The position numbers and the translations under genes are program-made. Below are positions 61,026 through 64,000 of a stretch of DNA of 64,000 bases, piece by piece. This DNA is from Paraburkholderia sp. Ac-20340 (lineage in GTDB: Bacteria; Pseudomonadota; Gammaproteobacteria; Burkholderiales; Burkholderiaceae). The stretch is from assembly GCF_017104965.1 (NCBI RefSeq), contig NZ_JAAGPR010000020.1, positions 1-64,000 on the forward strand. Direction: 5' to 3'. The notes beneath the pieces were generated by a model. It saw only the letters and a program-made list of their open reading frames with translations. It had not been told where the DNA came from and searched no databases. Positions within the stretch are counted from its first letter, which is position 1. Each line of letters begins with the position of its first letter.

Positions 61026-63041
61026 GTGACACTTCCGCCGGTGCCAACACCCGCTATACCCCATTTTCAGAACGCGCTCGCCGCTCATCAGGCCGGGCGC
61101 CTCGATGAAGCCGCGACTGGATATCAACACACTCTTCAGTTGAATCCGCAGCACGCCGACGCGCTTCATCTCCTTGGCCTCGTCGAATTCAACAAGGGTG
61201 CGCTGGACACCGCTGAGAAGCTGATCAGCATGGCCATTGGATTCGCCGAGCTGGCGCTGTACCAGGACAGCCTTGGCACGGTGCTTACTGCGCTGAACCG
61301 GCGCGATAGGGCTGAAGTCGCATTCCGGCGTGCAATCGTGCTTGATCCGTCGAACGCACAGGCACACTACAACCTCGGCGTATTATGGTTGCGTGCGCAA
61401 CGGCTAAGTGACGCCGAAGCGGCGTTTCGCGCGGCGATCTCGTTGCGGCCCGATTTTGTCGAAGCCCAGGCAAGCCTTGCCGTCGTGCTGATGGATTCCG
61501 GCCGACAGCAGGAGGCCGAGGCGACTCTGCGGCACGCGCACTTCCTGGATCCGGCCAACGGCGAGATATATCGGCACTTGGGCCGCTTGAATCTGCTTGA
61601 AGCGCGGTATCGCAAAGCGGCGTCGTATTATCGGCAAGCTGTGACGCTCGCTCCGCGAGAGCCTCAATCGCATAGCGGTCTCGCCGCGGCACTGATCGGT
61701 CTGGGCCAACACGAAGCCGCACACGAAGCCTGCGTTCGAGCGCTCGATCTCGATCCGCTATGTATCGATGCTCACGTCAATCTGGGCGTTGCGTACCAGA
61801 AGCGCGAGCGACTGGCGCACGCCGAAGCATCGCTGCGAAAAGCGCTCGAAATCGATCCCTCTCACGCAATTGCCAACCTTAATCTCGGTGGCGTGTTACG
61901 CGTAATCCAGCGCGAGGACGAGGCCATCGACGTGCTCAAGCGCGTCGGCGCAGCAAGCCCGGCTTACATCGAAGCCTGCCAGGGAATCTTCCATGCGCAT
62001 CGTTTGAAGGGACGGTTGCAAGCCGCCGCCGACGTACTTGGGGAAGCACTGCGCATTGCCCCGACGCATGCGGAGTGCCTTTGGAATCTTGGTCTTGTAC
62101 GTTTGCATCAGGGCAATTATGAAGACGGATGGCGCCTTTACGAAGCACGCTCCGCCGTCTTTGCCGATGCACTCGGCGCGCTCCCGTTCGCGGGGATCGT
62201 TCCTCAGTGGCAAGGTGAACTGCTTCAGGGCCGTTCTCTGATCGTCGTCTGCGAACAGGGCATGGGCGATAGCCTGCAATTCTGCCGATATCTACCCATA
62301 CTGAAAGCCTTCCAACCAGCGCGCGTGACCGTGATCTGTCCATCGCCATTGAAGCGACTTCTGGAAGCAATCGAAGGCGTAGACGCCTGTGTCGTCCAGG
62401 AGGACATCAATAGCTTGCCGCACCACGATTACTGGTGCTTCATGATGAGCTTGCCGTTGCGCTTCGGAACGACCTTGCAGTCCATTCCCGCAACCACGCC
62501 TTATCTGCGTCCTCCTGAACAAGCGCGAGCGCGCTGGCGAAATCGTCTGCCCTCGGGTGGATTCAAGGTCGGACTGGTTTGGGCGGGCGATCCCCGTCCG
62601 CACATGCTTGATGCGCATCTGACCGACCAACGGCGCTCGCTGCATGCAAGCGCCTTCGAGCGCTTGCTCAAGACGCCGGGCGTCACGTTCGTCAGTCTGC
62701 AGTTTGGCGCGACAACTCGCCCGCAGATCAACGAGATCGATGCGCAGTGGCGGCCGCTCGATCCCATGGGCGATGTAACCGATTTCGCCGATACCGCCGC
62801 CATCGTCGAATGCCTCGATCTTGTGATCGCCGTCGATACGTCCACCGCGCACCTCGCGGGCGCCTTGAACTGCCCGGTCTGGATACTCTCGCGCTTCGAT
62901 GGCTGCTGGCGCTGGCTGGAAGAGCGCGATGACACGCCGTGGTATCCAACGGCACGTTTATTCCGTCAAACGCGCGCTGGCGAGTGGGGAAACGTTATCG
63001 CACGTGTGGAGAAAGCGCTATCGCTCCTCGTAGGGGAATAA
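61026..63041 (+). CDS. TPR protein with C-terminal glycosyltransferase domain (paralogue 2)
   Basis: A 671-residue protein with ten or so TPR repeats (about 10-370) and a GT-B-type domain (about 395-665). Family blocks are SLIVVCEQGMGDSLQFCRYL, GFKVGLVWAGDPRPH and DLVIAVDTSTAHLAGALNCP, and the end CWRWLEERDDTPWYP matches paralogue 1. The start is a GTG at 61026 without a clear ribosome site, so a later start cannot be excluded. The two paralogues are divergent over about 200 bases and probably share a promoter region. The sugar donor and protein target are unknown. Confidence 0.82.
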   Translation: MTLPPVPTPAIPHFQNALAAHQAGRLDEAATGYQHTLQLNPQHADALHLLGLVEFNKGALDTAEKLISMAIGFAELALYQDSLGTVLTALNRRDRAEVAFRRAIVLDPSNAQAHYNLGVLWLRAQRLSDAEAAFRAAISLRPDFVEAQASLAVVLMDSGRQQEAEATLRHAHFLDPANGEIYRHLGRLNLLEARYRKAASYYRQAVTLAPREPQSHSGLAAALIGLGQHEAAHEACVRALDLDPLCIDAHVNLGVAYQKRERLAHAEASLRKALEIDPSHAIANLNLGGVLRVIQREDEAIDVLKRVGAASPAYIEACQGIFHAHRLKGRLQAAADVLGEALRIAPTHAECLWNLGLVRLHQGNYEDGWRLYEARSAVFADALGALPFAGIVPQWQGELLQGRSLIVVCEQGMGDSLQFCRYLPILKAFQPARVTVICPSPLKRLLEAIEGVDACVVQEDINSLPHHDYWCFMMSLPLRFGTTLQSIPATTPYLRPPEQARARWRNRLPSGGFKVGLVWAGDPRPHMLDAHLTDQRRSLHASAFERLLKTPGVTFVSLQFGATTRPQINEIDAQWRPLDPMGDVTDFADTAAIVECLDLVIAVDTSTAHLAGALNCPVWILSRFDGCWRWLEERDDTPWYPTARLFRQTRAGEWGNVIARVEKALSLLVGE

Positions 63042-63065
63042 TTGCGAATCAGTGGGTTCATTGCA

Positions 63066-63857
63066 TCAAAGCTTCACATACCCGTAGCTGATTCCTGCAT
63101 CTTCCGTGGTTCTATTGAAGTACAAACACGAATGATCATGCCAATGTGTGTGTGGATTGATAATATGCATTGGCACGAAACCATTCCGCAGATATTCAGC
63201 GGGATACTGCATCAAGACTTTCTTCCTGAACACTTTTGGATAGCAAGACGCAATCCAGTACGGCCCGCTGTCGACACCGATAAATACCCTTGCCTGCGCG
63301 ATCAGCCGAGCCACATCCCAAATATTTTCCATTCCACGGCAATCGACAACCCGGGCGTCGATATCATCCGTAGAACCCACTTGAATGATTTCATATCCCG
63401 CGTAAGCCTTGCGGATATGGTCAATGATTTCCTCCGATAGATAGCGCTCGCGGTCCTCGCCCAGTCCAACGTGAATTGGCATGCGCTTTCCGGTGGTATG
63501 AATGACGATTCTCTTATCGAGTGTGGGGAGATCTTCAAACTGATAGAGCCGCGGATGTCGCAAATAAGCCGAGTGACCGAATATTTCGCTGGTTCGCGAT
63601 GCGATCGAGGTAAAAAAGGGCTTCTGCTCATATTCCGGCAGCGAGATGGATGTTGCAGCCGGCCATCTTTGTTCCCAAAGATTGATCGGCTTTTCCGTTG
63701 ACTCGCCTCTCACAACATAGGGGTTGTAATCGAACACCCAGACGTTGTCGGCATCAATGATTTTCTGCCCTGTGTTCCGCCAATAGTTTTCAGGAAATGA
63801 TGAAAACTGTAATTTGTCACCAATACCGTTAGCGCCTTCTATTGTTATTTTTAGCAT
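63066..63857 (-). CDS. Glycosyltransferase-like (family 9 type) protein
   Basis: A 263-residue protein resembling only the GT-B-type domain of its TPR neighbours. It begins MLKITIEGANGIGDKLQFSS, the same nucleotide-sugar-site pattern as EGLGDALQF. The later block VARLIAQARVFIGVDSGPYW matches the VDTSxAHLA region, with Ser-Gly in place of Ser-x-Ala-His. Its GC content is visibly lower than in the rest of the window, which suggests transfer. It may be a glycan-modifying enzyme; the altered motif leaves activity uncertain. Confidence 0.65.
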   Translation of the reverse strand: MLKITIEGANGIGDKLQFSSFPENYWRNTGQKIIDADNVWVFDYNPYVVRGESTEKPINLWEQRWPAATSISLPEYEQKPFFTSIASRTSEIFGHSAYLRHPRLYQFEDLPTLDKRIVIHTTGKRMPIHVGLGEDRERYLSEEIIDHIRKAYAGYEIIQVGSTDDIDARVVDCRGMENIWDVARLIAQARVFIGVDSGPYWIASCYPKVFRKKVLMQYPAEYLRNGFVPMHIINPHTHWHDHSCLYFNRTTEDAGISYGYVKL

Positions 63858-63887
63858 TGACTATAAAAAATATAAAACAATGAATAC

Positions 63888-64000
63888 ATGCACATCCAGC
63901 AATATTTAACGCAGTGTTACACCACGCTCGACCAGCTGCCGACGATCAAAAGGCTAATTCATCGCGATTTTTATGGAAACCCTATTCTGACAAATCGGAC
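63888..64000 (+). CDS. Start of an unidentified gene (runs off window)
   Basis: An open frame beginning MHIQQYLTQCYTTLDQLPTI runs without a stop to the right edge (37 codons). It is divergent from the glycosyltransferase-like gene with 30 AT-rich bases between them. No ribosome site is obvious and no family can be recognised from so short a piece. Confidence 0.35.
   Translation, partial: MHIQQYLTQCYTTLDQLPTIKRLIHRDFYGNPILTNR

Overview
The window looks like chromosomal DNA of a Burkholderiaceae member (Paraburkholderia, Caballeronia or Burkholderia). It is GC-rich and densely coding, with many ATGA start/stop overlaps. Family-typical genes include DUF4148 secreted proteins, an OmpC-type porin, LysR/DUF2798 pairs and FCD-GntR regulators. 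No rRNA, tRNA or CRISPR array was recognised.

Layout. 1-640: the end of an IS481-type insertion sequence that has cut into a structured inverted-repeat element. 641-9544: a regulator/beta-propeller pair, a DUF899-DUF2182 pair, a phospholipase D-like protein, YceH and small secreted proteins. 9964-16886: an ECF sigma factor, its membrane anti-sigma factor and a chain of lipid-modification genes (DUF1295, two cyclopropane-synthase-like methyltransferases, an FAD amine-oxidase-like protein, DUF1365), which resembles an envelope or oxidative-stress lipid regulon. 16853-19539: a LysR regulator and divergent mmsA. 19567-25284: a polyamine-type ABC importer with a flavin reductase and a GntR repressor gene, read from a promoter flanked by two ATGGNATNCCAT palindromes. 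25653-28512: small membrane proteins, a LysR regulator and two lipoproteins.

28781-44432 is a nitrogen and one-carbon region. On the minus strand lie glnT, the glutamate-synthase-like glxB-glxC-glxD set, an ammonium transporter and a second GntR gene. An XRE-cupin regulator and hutG follow. On the plus strand a DAO-family flavoenzyme is followed by its own ETF beta and alpha, HutD and ETF-ubiquinone oxidoreductase. The set could assimilate an N-methylated or gamma-glutamylated amine and pass electrons to quinone. A full-length second copy of the inverted-repeat element (about 37418-37938) lies inside this region. Base composition on its two sides is strongly strand-asymmetric and mirror-imaged.

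44443-49775: a VOC protein, an orphan degenerate RND adaptor, a SYLF lipoprotein, a two-component system and a glycine-zipper lipoprotein. 49992-54710: a membrane regulator with two tandem winged helices, divergent from a large GH18 chitinase with four PKD-like repeats and no visible signal peptide, followed by a small three-helix holin-like protein. This is a candidate for holin-assisted chitinase release. 55053-59013: porin, bacterioferritin, and a double-domain KaiC-like ATPase with a single-domain response regulator. 59010-64000: two TPR-glycosyltransferase paralogues and further, less GC-rich, glycosyltransferase-type DNA, probably the edge of a surface-glycan or flagellin-glycosylation locus.

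Starts were chosen from ribosome-binding sites and overlaps. Functions rest on motif and family recognition by eye; no database was searched.
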